This document shows, piece after piece, positions 37,878-45,537 of a stretch of 64,000 nucleotides of DNA. Positions within the stretch are counted from its first letter, which is position 1. Each line of letters opens with the position of its first letter. The position numbers and the translations under genes were made by a program. Source of the DNA: Arthrobacter pascens (GTDB lineage: Bacteria > Actinomycetota > Actinomycetes > Actinomycetales > Micrococcaceae). The stretch is taken from assembly GCF_030815585.1 (NCBI RefSeq), contig NZ_JAUSWY010000001.1:4216001-4280000 (forward strand), written 5' to 3'. Under the pieces are notes generated by a model. That model was not told the DNA's origin. It ran no database searches and was given only the letters and a program-made list of their open reading frames with translations.

Positions 37878-38743
37878 TTGGCGGCTTTGGCAAGGTTTGG
37901 CAGGCTTCGCCAGAAACTTGCTGAGGAAGGCAAAATCAAACTAGATGACCCGGTCGGCAAACATTTGGCCGACTTCGATGGCCTCATGCGTCCTCCCGGG
38001 CCCATCACCATCCGCGAACTCCTGAACCACACATCAGGGATGCCGGAGTTCACCCGGGACTTGTTCGCATCCAAGCCCCTGAACGAGGTACTTGGCACGA
38101 CGCTAAGCCTCACTGAACGGCTTTCCTGGTCGGCCAAGACGCCGTGGACGACTGGCCCTGTCCCGGAGACCGATTACTCGCACTCGAACTACGTTGCGCT
38201 GGGAATGCTGGTGGAAAAGCTTCGGGGGCGACCCATCGGCGACGTCATAAAGACGGATATCATTGAGCCACTGGGATTGAAGGGGACGTCCATGAAGTGG
38301 CTGGACCGCCACCCCCGAACATGGTCCACGGTTACCTACTCATAGACGCCAAGCAAGTGGATGTTACATACCCCGCGTACCAAATTGGCTCACCGTCGGG
38401 CGGTATCGTTTCCACCGTTTCGGACCTGAACACGTTCTACAGGGCACTAATGCAGGGCGAACTCCTGAAGCCAGCCACCGTTGACGAGATGAAAGGAGCC
38501 GACGCTTCCTTCTACGGAATGGGCCTGTGGCGCTGGAACGACGCCTGCACGAACGGCTTCGCCTTCGGCCACCCGGGCGACATCCTCGGATACGGCACCG
38601 CCTCCATGACCAGCGCCGACGGCAACCGCCAAGTGAGTATAGCCATCACCTATCCGCCCGCCCCGTATGTCGAAGGCGGAGAAAACCCGTTGGACGCGGA
38701 AATCGTGGATATCGCGCAAATCACCCTCCGCGACATGTGCTGA
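37878..38743 (+). pseudogene. Serine hydrolase (beta-lactamase-like), truncated and frameshifted
   Basis: The two frames 37878-38320 and 38300-38743 join into one serine hydrolase/beta-lactamase-class C product. It keeps the second motif YSHSN near 38175-38190 and the HPG (HxG) third motif near 38572, but the N-terminal part with the catalytic SxxK is missing; homology seems to begin at LAEEGKIKLDD (about 37917). A frameshift near 38300-38320 breaks the rest. Without the nucleophile and in two frames it cannot be active. It sits behind the divergent fructan promoter. Confidence 0.8.
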
Positions 38744-38832
38744 TCCGCTGGTCGGAGCGCACTTACAGGACAACGGAGGAGAATGGCACCAAGGTATGAC
38801 GTCCGGCCAGCGCATCAACTGCCGGAGAACCG

Positions 38833-38860
38833 CCACTTTAGGCTGCGAAATAACCGCCAA
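38833..38860. repeat. TTTAG-GCTGCGAAA-ACCGCCA motif, copy 1
   Basis: ACTTTAGGCTGCGAAATAACCGCC here resembles ACATTTAGCGCTGCGAAAAGACCGCC at 41953-41980. Both lie in non-coding sequence of the scarred region. Confidence 0.5.
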
Positions 38861-38878
38861 ACGACGTTAACAGTCACC

Positions 38879-38937
38879 GTGAAAAGCTGCCTCAAATTTA
38901 GCGTTTCCTCCACACTGCTTCAGGGCGCTCGTGTCAT
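38879..38937. repeat. 59-bp direct repeat, copy A
   Basis: About 55 of 59 positions match copy B at 39989-40047 (GTGAAAAGCTGCCTCAAAT... CTTCAGGGCGCTC). The copies flank the lipoprotein gene in the same orientation. Confidence 0.85.
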
Positions 38938-39098
38938 TTCGGGGGATTGCATGAGTCGAAACTGATCTCCGTACAACTCTTCATTGTCACGGGTTCCGTG
39001 CCGGAGGAGACTTGAGTCGACGGCATCCCATCTCGGGCCGCCCGCGGGGCCACCCGGCTGCGGGGCCTCACAGTACCCTGTAGCGGCTTGGTGGATCG

Positions 39099-39845
39099 AT
39101 GAGCTCCATGACACCCCTCGAAAAGGCCGCTCACCGGTCGCGCCATCTCTTGCCCTTGGTGGCTATCGCACTGATTGGATGTCTCGGCGGGTGCGAGAAT
39201 AAGCCCGACGGCGTCTCCCTCCCCTCCCCCGCATCGACCACGGAGGCCGACACGGTCGCACCGTTCCCGGACAGCGGCGTCCTCGACGCCGGCACATACC
39301 TCGTGACCGGCTACCCGGTGCCCTTCGAGATGACCGTCCCAGACGGCTGGAGGACCTACAACGGCGCGGAACTGGGCAGGGACGACCCGGATTACCCGGA
39401 TGAATGGAATGTCTTCCTGTCTTTTTGGCCCCCCCACAATGTCCCGACGGACGCATGCGCGTGGCAGGGCACGCTCGTCGAGATCGATCCGACGGCTGAG
39501 GCGTTCGTCGATGCGATGACGGCGCAGGCGTCAACGGTAACCACCCCTCCCGTCAAGGTCGTGGTGGGCGACTACTCCGGCTTCGAGTTCGACCACGCCG
39601 CCGAGAGCGACGTCGACTTCCCCGCCTGCGACGGCGGCAAGTTATGCGTCATCTCGGATTCCGCGCAGGACTGCAACGGACGCCAGTACACAACTAGGGG
39701 CGAGCGCGCAACCTACCTAGCGGTCGACCTGAACGGCGAACGCGCCGTGATCGAGCTGGGCCAATCCGACCCCTCGATCGATCCGGCGCTGATTGAAGAG
39801 GCGCGCGCCATCTTCGACTCGATCGTGTTCAGGTCCGACAAGTGA
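39099..39845 (+). CDS. Putative lipoprotein, unknown
   Basis: The 248-residue product has a basic N-terminus, a hydrophobic helix and two possible lipoboxes (ALIG-Cys and CLGG-Cys near residues 27-32), so it is probably a membrane-anchored lipoprotein. The mature part includes TYLVTGYPVPFEMTVPDGW near 65-83, then several Cys (CAWQG, PACDGG, DCNGR) likely in disulfides. I recognise no characterised family. The start could be 39099 or the ATG at 39108. It lies between copies of a 59-bp direct repeat, so it may have moved as a unit. Confidence 0.7.
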   Translation: MSSMTPLEKAAHRSRHLLPLVAIALIGCLGGCENKPDGVSLPSPASTTEADTVAPFPDSGVLDAGTYLVTGYPVPFEMTVPDGWRTYNGAELGRDDPDYPDEWNVFLSFWPPHNVPTDACAWQGTLVEIDPTAEAFVDAMTAQASTVTTPPVKVVVGDYSGFEFDHAAESDVDFPACDGGKLCVISDSAQDCNGRQYTTRGERATYLAVDLNGERAVIELGQSDPSIDPALIEEARAIFDSIVFRSDK

Positions 39846-39900
39846 CCAGCTGATGCGATAGGCGATCCCGCCCGCGGGCGCCCCCTCCATCCAATCCGCT

Positions 39901-39948
39901 TCGGTGTCTCGAAACCTCTGCGCCTCTTATCCCTAGGGTTACGAGACG
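39901..39948. repeat. TGTCTC dyad 1
   Basis: TCGGTGTCTCGAAA (39901-39914) and an inverted GAGACG (39943-39948). A very similar arrangement occurs at 41821. It resembles recombinase or transposon-end sites, but no recombinase is encoded nearby. Confidence 0.45.
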
Positions 39949-39988
39949 TAGGCTACCGCCAGATCTCTCGGCTAGTTAGACCCGGGCG

Positions 39989-40047
39989 GTGAAAAGCTGC
40001 CTCAAATCTGGCGTTTCCTCAACACTGCTTCAGGGCGCTCCTGTCAT
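39989..40047. repeat. 59-bp direct repeat, copy B
   Basis: Direct repeat of 38879-38937, about 55 of 59 identical. Confidence 0.85.
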
Positions 40048-40384
40048 CGTGGAATTGGGCATCGCTCCCTCGAGCTGGGCTGACACCCCCTTAGACGAAG
40101 GAACGCGTCGCGTCCTCAGCGACGGCCACCGCGTTCTGTACGACACAGGCCTCCTCGGAAAGGCTTCCGCAACCGTCACCAGGTAAGGCATCCGCTCCCC
40201 GTGGAACACTGGCCTACAAGCAAAACGTGTACCCAGTGCAACAACCCCTTCCAATCAAAACGGAAGCTGTCGTCACATCAGCGTTCGTTTGTGGATCCCC
40301 CGTCGGCGACGGATGCAGCGGCGCTGTGGACGGCCGACACCGTGACGCGCCAAGAATCTCATCACGCCGCGTGGCTGGCTGCCT

Positions 40385-41122
40385 CTAGCTCTGACGAATA
40401 CGAGCGAGATCCCGTCGGATGTATCGCAGGTGCGCCCACTCCTCCTCCAGGATCACGCGAATGCAGTCGCCGACGCTAGGACGCCAGTCACCGCCACCCC
40501 ACGGGTTCTCGCGTTCCTCCGCGAGTAAATCCGCCGTCACCGTGGCCAGGAAATCCGTTACCTGTCGTTGTCGCTCTGCCCGAACCGCGAGGATCTCCTC
40601 GTACGCCGGCGGGTCCACGCGGAAGATCGACATGTCAAAGCCCATCTCGCCGGCACCGGTGAAAATCTGCCCGATCTCGTGGAACGGTTGCTCCTTCCGC
40701 AGGATCCCGCCGCGAAGCCAGGCATCGGTCGCCAGGATGAGGTGCCGCAGGGTCTGAGACAAAGACCACTCGTCCTCTACGTGCGCGTCCACTAGGTCCA
40801 GCGGCGTACCCGTCACCGTCTCCTGCCACGCGGACTGCACAGCGTTCCACCCCTCACGAAGGCCTTCAGGCGTCTGCGCCTTCTGCAGCTCGCGGCCCGG
40901 GAACTGCCGGTTGAGCTCGGCGTCCACGAGCGGCACCACGTCGACCCCGTTGACGAAGAGGCTGCCGAAAAACAGGTCGTGGCTGTCGATGTCGAGCCCG
41001 TCAACGTCGACGCCTCGCATCGATACACCGCTGACATCGGAGAATCGCAGGGTGGCGCCCTTGAAACTCGCCTTAACGAAGGTCGCGCCTTCGAACTCCT
41101 TCGTGCCGAAATAGGTCGTCAT
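40385..41122 (-). CDS. Pentapeptide/DinB-like fusion protein
   Basis: The 245-residue protein starts with a short pentapeptide-like stretch (FEGATFVKASFKGATLRFSDV, about residues 9-30) and continues with a DinB_2-type four-helix bundle: SLSQTLRHLILATDAWL near 120-136 and EEEWAHLRYIRRDL near 227-240 carry the His residues used for metal binding in that fold. Actinobacterial DinB proteins can be thiol-dependent enzymes, but this one has no assigned reaction. The ATG at 41122 is set by GATAAT exactly 6 nt upstream, indicating a leaderless mRNA. Confidence 0.8.
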   Translation of the reverse strand: MTTYFGTKEFEGATFVKASFKGATLRFSDVSGVSMRGVDVDGLDIDSHDLFFGSLFVNGVDVVPLVDAELNRQFPGRELQKAQTPEGLREGWNAVQSAWQETVTGTPLDLVDAHVEDEWSLSQTLRHLILATDAWLRGGILRKEQPFHEIGQIFTGAGEMGFDMSIFRVDPPAYEEILAVRAERQRQVTDFLATVTADLLAEERENPWGGGDWRPSVGDCIRVILEEEWAHLRYIRRDLARIRQS

Positions 41123-41128
41123 CGCCCC

Positions 41129-41134
41129 ATTATC
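41129..41134 (-). promoter_or_regulatory. -10 box of the DinB gene
   Basis: GATAAT on the minus strand, 6 nt before the ATG at 41122, with no ribosome binding site. Confidence 0.6.
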
Positions 41135-41260
41135 CGGTGCAGAGGGGCTAAGAGTAAGAGCTACGCCAGAAAACCACCACCGCTTTAGGCCGGTCCCACC
41201 GGTCTCGAAAAGATGGGGAGGTTGACCGCCCGAGAGCACGTTAGGGATCCCTCAGTGACG

Positions 41261-41716
41261 TTAGGTCTGATCCGACGCTGTCATGAGACGGCCAATCGCG
41301 TCCGCTAATTCTGCGACCGTTCGGCGGCCGTCAAGTTCGACAGTTGCCCCAGCTCGAAGCAGCGGTTCAATTTCAAGGACGTACTGGCGGATGCTGCACT
41401 GATCTGTGTTCGAGGTGCCGTAGGGGTTGTTCGTGCGGCCTGACACGCGCTCTATTAGGACTTCTATCGGCGCACTGAGCAAAGCAACAGCAGTGAAACG
41501 GTCGTAGAAGCGTCCTTGATTTTCGACCGTTCCAGAGATGACTAGAGATGGTTCGGATGAGAGGAGATCTGACATGCGTGATTCATCCCACGTGCCATCG
41601 GGGAGCACCCAGCCGTCGTAGTCGGTATCGAGTGTTCGGTAACCCCGACGAGACAACTCAATGAGTACCGTTGTCTTCCCCGTCCCTGACATGCCGGTGA
41701 TCAGAACGAGAGACAT
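41261..41716 (-). CDS. P-loop kinase-like protein
   Basis: The 151-residue protein has a P-loop GMSGTGKTT (near residues 8-16) and an arginine-rich lid (IERVSGRTNNPYG), like shikimate/nucleotide kinases of the AAA_18 group. It likely phosphorylates a small molecule, substrate unknown. The ATG at 41716 has TACGCT 7 nt upstream and no ribosome binding site. The coordinates exclude 13 upstream codons that look non-coding. Confidence 0.75.
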   Translation of the reverse strand: MSLVLITGMSGTGKTTVLIELSRRGYRTLDTDYDGWVLPDGTWDESRMSDLLSSEPSLVISGTVENQGRFYDRFTAVALLSAPIEVLIERVSGRTNNPYGTSNTDQCSIRQYVLEIEPLLRAGATVELDGRRTVAELADAIGRLMTASDQT

Positions 41717-41820
41717 GTTAGCCAGCGTATCCGGTACAAAGTGGCCAAATGCCATGAGGAAGAGGGCAATCCAGCGGTGACGGCCTCAAATTAACCAGCA
41801 GGGAGGGTTCCCCCTCCAAC

Positions 41821-41867
41821 TCGGTGTCTCAAAATCTTCCTGTCTCGAATCGCTAAGTTTCAAGACA
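41821..41867. repeat. TGTCTC dyad 2
   Basis: TCGGTGTCTCAAAA (41821-41834) with inverted AAGACA (41862-41867) at almost the same spacing as at 39901. An extra TGTCTCGAA lies at 41841. Confidence 0.45.
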
Positions 41868-41952
41868 GCCGGCATGAGCAGACAGCTGATATGTCTGCCC
41901 GTGCGGGCCGCGCTCTTCACCATTAGAGGATCAGCTGAGAGCAACGAGGGTG

Positions 41953-41980
41953 ACATTTAGCGCTGCGAAAAGACCGCCAT
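41953..41980. repeat. TTTAG-GCTGCGAAA-ACCGCCA motif, copy 2
   Basis: Counterpart of 38833-38860. Confidence 0.5.
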
Positions 41981-42117
41981 TTATCGCTGCAATTCATATC
42001 GTTGCTGCGCTCGCAAAACACCCTCCCGTAAGACCCGTCCGGTGAAGGGGCGGGCCTTATACGGCACCCTCCGCGGGGCCGGAGCAGCGTCCATTTGAAG
42101 AACTGCACGCGGTCAAC

Positions 42118-42513
42118 CATCATTTCGAAGGCAACTGCACGGAGAACCTTGGGGCGGCCAACCACTTCCTGCGCCAGATTGAGCCGTTCGATCCGCTCAA
42201 GCCCTACAGCAACGGATTGGATGATCTCTTCGGCCTGGTCCACGTCGCCGGCAGCAACAACACGGTGACCAACAACCATTTCTGCTATGACGTCCCGGCG
42301 GTTTCTGTGAACCCGCCAACCCAGCCGCCCACCATCGTGCTGGTGGCCTCGGGCAGCAACAACTTCACCGCCACGAACAACACGTTGGCCTCAGTGCCCG
42401 TGCGGACAGTAGTCCTTGACGGCGCCACCTCCGGCACGAAGGTCCTCGATTGTGGAACGTCCGCTGAGTTCCAGACCCACGGCAGCCCGCACTCGTTCAG
42501 GCCGACACCCTAG
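42118..42513 (+). pseudogene. GH91 inulin fructotransferase C-terminal remnant
   Basis: The frame from about 42118 to the TAG at 42511-42513 encodes the last ~130 residues of a GH91 protein: NCTENLGAANHFLR, NGLDDLFGLVHVAGSNN, PPTIVLVASG and a final FRPTP are clearly related to C-termini of secreted inulin fructotransferases. It differs from the intact GH91 gene (33015), so it came from a second gene. There is no start codon with a ribosome binding site, and the catalytic part is absent. It runs rightward, in the same direction as the empty promoter at 37813. Confidence 0.8.
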
Positions 42514-42602
42514 GCCGGACCGGGCTCGCGTCGAGTTGGCAGAGGATGGCAATCCGCGGTTCGGTTGCCGCGAACGCCAACTCGGCGCGTCTCAGGTGGA
42601 GA

Positions 42603-43154
42603 TCACTCGTAAACGTGCGGCGCCAGCGTGCCCACGAAGTCCAGGTTGCGGTACTTCTCGGCGTAGTCCAGGCCGTAGCCCACCACGAACTCGTTGGGGA
42701 TGTCGTAGCCCACGTACTTGACGTCGATCTGGACCTTGGCGGCCGTGGGCTTGCGGAACGCCGTGCAGACTTCCACCGAAGCGGTCCCCCGGGATTCGAG
42801 GTTGGTCTTCAGCCAGGACAGCGTAAGGCCGGAGTCGATGATGTCCTCCACAATCAGGACGTCCTTGCCCATCAGGTCCGTGTCCAGGTCCTTGAGGATC
42901 CGGACCACGCCCGATGACTGGGTGCCCGAACCGTAAGACGAAACTGCCATCCAGTCCATGGATACGTGGCTGTGGAGCGCGCGGGCGAGGTCGGCCATAA
43001 CCATCACTGCGCCCTTGAGCACGCCAACGATAAGGAGTTCGCGACCTTCGTAGTCTTTGTCAATCTGGGCAGCGAGCTCGGTGATCCGCTGCTGGATCTG
43101 TTCCTTGGTGTAGAGAACGTGCTTAAGGTCTGCCTGGACGTCGTTTGAATCCAC
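42603..43154 (-). CDS. hpt: Hypoxanthine phosphoribosyltransferase
   Basis: The 183-residue protein salvages hypoxanthine/guanine. The PRPP loop [13 protein letters not shown] (near residues 98-110) and an N-terminal [11 protein letters not shown] segment are typical. The GTG at 43154 sits 6 nt after AGGAG; a TTG one codon earlier is possible. In related genomes this gene is followed by ftsH; here ~12.5 kb intervene. Confidence 0.95.
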   Translation of the reverse strand: MDSNDVQADLKHVLYTKEQIQQRITELAAQIDKDYEGRELLIVGVLKGAVMVMADLARALHSHVSMDWMAVSSYGSGTQSSGVVRILKDLDTDLMGKDVLIVEDIIDSGLTLSWLKTNLESRGTASVEVCTAFRKPTAAKVQIDVKYVGYDIPNEFVVGYGLDYAEKYRNLDFVGTLAPHVYE

Positions 43155-43185
43155 CAATGGCTCCTGTGTAGATGCGGGGGTGCGA

Positions 43186-44316
43186 CTATTTTTGGGGCGG
43201 TTTTTGAGGCCGGAATACTAGCTTCCCACAGCGGGCGCCTTCACGGGGAACGGTGGCACCGCCGTCGGGCTGGACACCGCGTGCAGCGCGCCGGCCAGCG
43301 GCGTCCAACTCGGCCAGTGACAGCCGGTAGACGCTCACGCCGCCGGGGAGCTCAACTGGACCGGCGGATCCCTGCCGCCGCAGCAGTGCTTCCGCCGCCA
43401 GCAGGCGCTGGTAGCTGGGCTGTTGGCCCCCGACGACGGCCGCGGCCTTGGCGATGACCCGGAACCTGATGGCCGGCGCCAGGTCTGCCAGCGCTTCCTC
43501 CGGAAGGCTTAGTTCCGGTCCGGAACGCTCTGCCAGGGCGGCAAAGGTGCTTTCCGCCACGTCCTCAAGATAGTCGGCATCGAGCTGCAGGATGGATGCC
43601 GTGCGTGCCAGTGACTCGGCAACGCCGGGCCCCAGCTTTTCCTCAAGCAGCGGCAGAACTTCCACCCGGGTCCGCGAACGGGCAAATGCCGGATCAGCGT
43701 TGCTGGGGTCATGCCAGGGCTGCAGCTCTTCAACGTCACAGATCTCCAGGGTGTCCGCGCGGCGGAGCCCCAGAAAAGGCCGGAGCAGGATCCCACGGGC
43801 AGGCCTCATCCCGGCCAGGGACCTGGTGCCGGAGCCGCGTGCAAGGCCCAGCAGGACCTGTTCGGCCTGGTCGTCCAGGGTGTGCCCCAGCAGGATGGCA
43901 GCTGCTCCCTGTTGGGCAGCGGCGGACTCCAGCGCGGAATGGCGGGCATCCCTTGCGGCTGCCTCCGGACCCATCCCGGTGCTCGCTACAGTCACGGTGA
44001 GGACATCCACCGGGGAGAGCCCGAGCTCCTTGAGGGCATCCGCAGTCTGCGCGGCGACCTGGGGCGAACCGTCCTGCAGCTGATGATCCACCACCACCGC
44101 CCCGACCGTCACGGGGTGCCCGTCAACGTGGCCGCGGCGGGCGAAGTAGGCAGCCACTGAGGCCAGGGCCAGCGAATCCGGTCCGCCGCTGCAGGCCACC
44201 AGCACGTGTGCAGGGTAGCCGGCCTGGGCGAGGGCGTCCCGAACCATTTTGCGCGCCTTGCCGACGACGGGCGCCAGCCTGCCGGGCCGCCGTCGTCCGC
44301 TTGGGACCTCCGGCAA
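43186..44316 (-). CDS. tilS: tRNA(Ile)-lysidine synthetase
   Basis: The 376-residue TilS converts the wobble C of tRNA-Ile to lysidine. The PP-loop SGGPDS lies at residues 43-48, and a '[21 protein letters not shown]' segment (near 142-162) follows. The C-terminal extension is short. The TTG at 44316 directly follows the metalloprotease TAA; an internal start near GKARKM is possible. Confidence 0.93.
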   Translation of the reverse strand: MPEVPSGRRRPGRLAPVVGKARKMVRDALAQAGYPAHVLVACSGGPDSLALASVAAYFARRGHVDGHPVTVGAVVVDHQLQDGSPQVAAQTADALKELGLSPVDVLTVTVASTGMGPEAAARDARHSALESAAAQQGAAAILLGHTLDDQAEQVLLGLARGSGTRSLAGMRPARGILLRPFLGLRRADTLEICDVEELQPWHDPSNADPAFARSRTRVEVLPLLEEKLGPGVAESLARTASILQLDADYLEDVAESTFAALAERSGPELSLPEEALADLAPAIRFRVIAKAAAVVGGQQPSYQRLLAAEALLRRQGSAGPVELPGGVSVYRLSLAELDAAGRRAARGVQPDGGATVPREGARCGKLVFRPQKPPQK

Positions 44317-45459
44317 TTAGAGGCCCATCCGGTCCAGCCACAGCTTGGCGTCGTGGATTTCGGGTTCGGTGGGCAGATGATCCGCGGATTCCCAGACCCT
44401 GTTGAACCCCTCCATCCCGGCCACGTCAACCACCCCGCGGACGAACTTGGCGCCGTCGGAGTACTGGCGCATCTTGGCGTCCAGCCCCAGCAGACTGCGG
44501 ATGAACTTTTCGATCACACCGCGGTCCTTCCCGCGGTCATTGAAGCGCTGCCGGATGGTCTTTACGGACGGCACAATGTTTTCATCCACGGCGTCCATCA
44601 CCACGTTAGCGTGGCCCTCCAGCAGGCTCATCACCGCTGTCAGGTGGGACAGGGATGCCTTCTCTTCCGGGTTCTGCAGGAGGTCCAGGATGGCACCGCG
44701 ACCCGGGGTGTCGCCCGTAGCGGCGCGGTCCTTGAGGGAGCGTGCGGCGGCAGAGGCGCGTTCCATCAGGGAGTCCACGTTTCCCAACAGATGCGCGCTG
44801 AGGTTGTCGATCTCCGCCAGCATGTGGTGCCTGAGCCACGGCGCCGCAGCGAACTGCACCCGGTGCGTCTGCTCGTGCAGGCAGACCCACAGCCTGAAAT
44901 CCTCCGGCGTGACGTTGAGCTCGCGCTCCACGGCGACGATGTTGGGAACCACAAGCAGCAGCCGTCCGCCAGCCGGTGCGTTGGAACCCTCGGCCAAGGC
45001 AGCGAACGGATCGTACTGGCCCAGGACCTTGCTGGACAGGAAGGCCAGGACGGCGCCCAACTGGCTGCCGGTGATGGCGCCGCTGACGCTGGCGGCCGCA
45101 GGGCTGACCGTGCCACGGCGGCTCTCCAGCATCTTTTCAATAGCGGGCCTGAGCATCACCGCGAAGCTTTGGGTGTTGGCCTTGGCCCAGTTGGCGCGGT
45201 CCACTACCAGGACGTTTGAGTCACGGAGGTCCCGGGCGGCCTCCAAGCCCGTGATTTCGTGCACGTGCGGGACAGAAGCATCCGCCAGGTGGCGCAGGCT
45301 GTCCACGGCGTCGCCGATCTCCGCCGAACTCAACACAGGGCCGGCGGACGCGAGGCGCGCCGCGGTGGAGGCGGCGAGGTCCCAGTTGATCAGGGACTGT
45401 GCCGGGGTGGACGACGCGGGCGCTGACGAATCACGTGCAGTGGACTCCATAAGTCCCAT
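44317..45459 (-). CDS. Zinc-dependent metalloprotease (actinobacterial)
   Basis: The 380-residue protein has HEQTH at residues 195-199 (HExxH zinc site) and belongs to the family annotated as zinc-dependent metalloprotease, or F420-biosynthesis-associated, that is conserved beside dacB and tilS. It shows no signal peptide. The first ATG (45459) and the one at 45450 (with GGGAC upstream) are both possible starts. Confidence 0.88.
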   Translation of the reverse strand: MGLMESTARDSSAPASSTPAQSLINWDLAASTAARLASAGPVLSSAEIGDAVDSLRHLADASVPHVHEITGLEAARDLRDSNVLVVDRANWAKANTQSFAVMLRPAIEKMLESRRGTVSPAAASVSGAITGSQLGAVLAFLSSKVLGQYDPFAALAEGSNAPAGGRLLLVVPNIVAVERELNVTPEDFRLWVCLHEQTHRVQFAAAPWLRHHMLAEIDNLSAHLLGNVDSLMERASAAARSLKDRAATGDTPGRGAILDLLQNPEEKASLSHLTAVMSLLEGHANVVMDAVDENIVPSVKTIRQRFNDRGKDRGVIEKFIRSLLGLDAKMRQYSDGAKFVRGVVDVAGMEGFNRVWESADHLPTEPEIHDAKLWLDRMGL

Positions 45460-45537
45460 CAGAACACAGCGGACGGCGGATCGTCCTTAAGTTCGCTCAC
45501 CGGCGAACGCCCCAGCAGCCTGGAAGGCGACCTGGGG

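Larger units (their letters stand above)
39846..40384. other. Intergenic region with repeat B
   Basis: About 540 nt without a credible gene. It holds a TGTCTC dyad (39901-39948) and repeat copy B; a 65-codon frame over the repeat (39989-40186) looks like chance. Confidence 0.4.
41717..42117. other. Intergenic region with dyad 2 and motif copy 2
   Basis: About 400 nt with no gene. It holds the second TGTCTC dyad, the second TTTAG-GCTGCGAAA motif and a hairpin-like AAGACCCGTCC...GGGCGGGCCTT (about 42030-42057). Confidence 0.4.

Noticed and set aside
39989..40186. 65-codon ORF over repeat copy B
   Set aside because: Its N-terminus is encoded by the 59-bp repeat and copy A gives a quickly ending frame, so coding is not supported.
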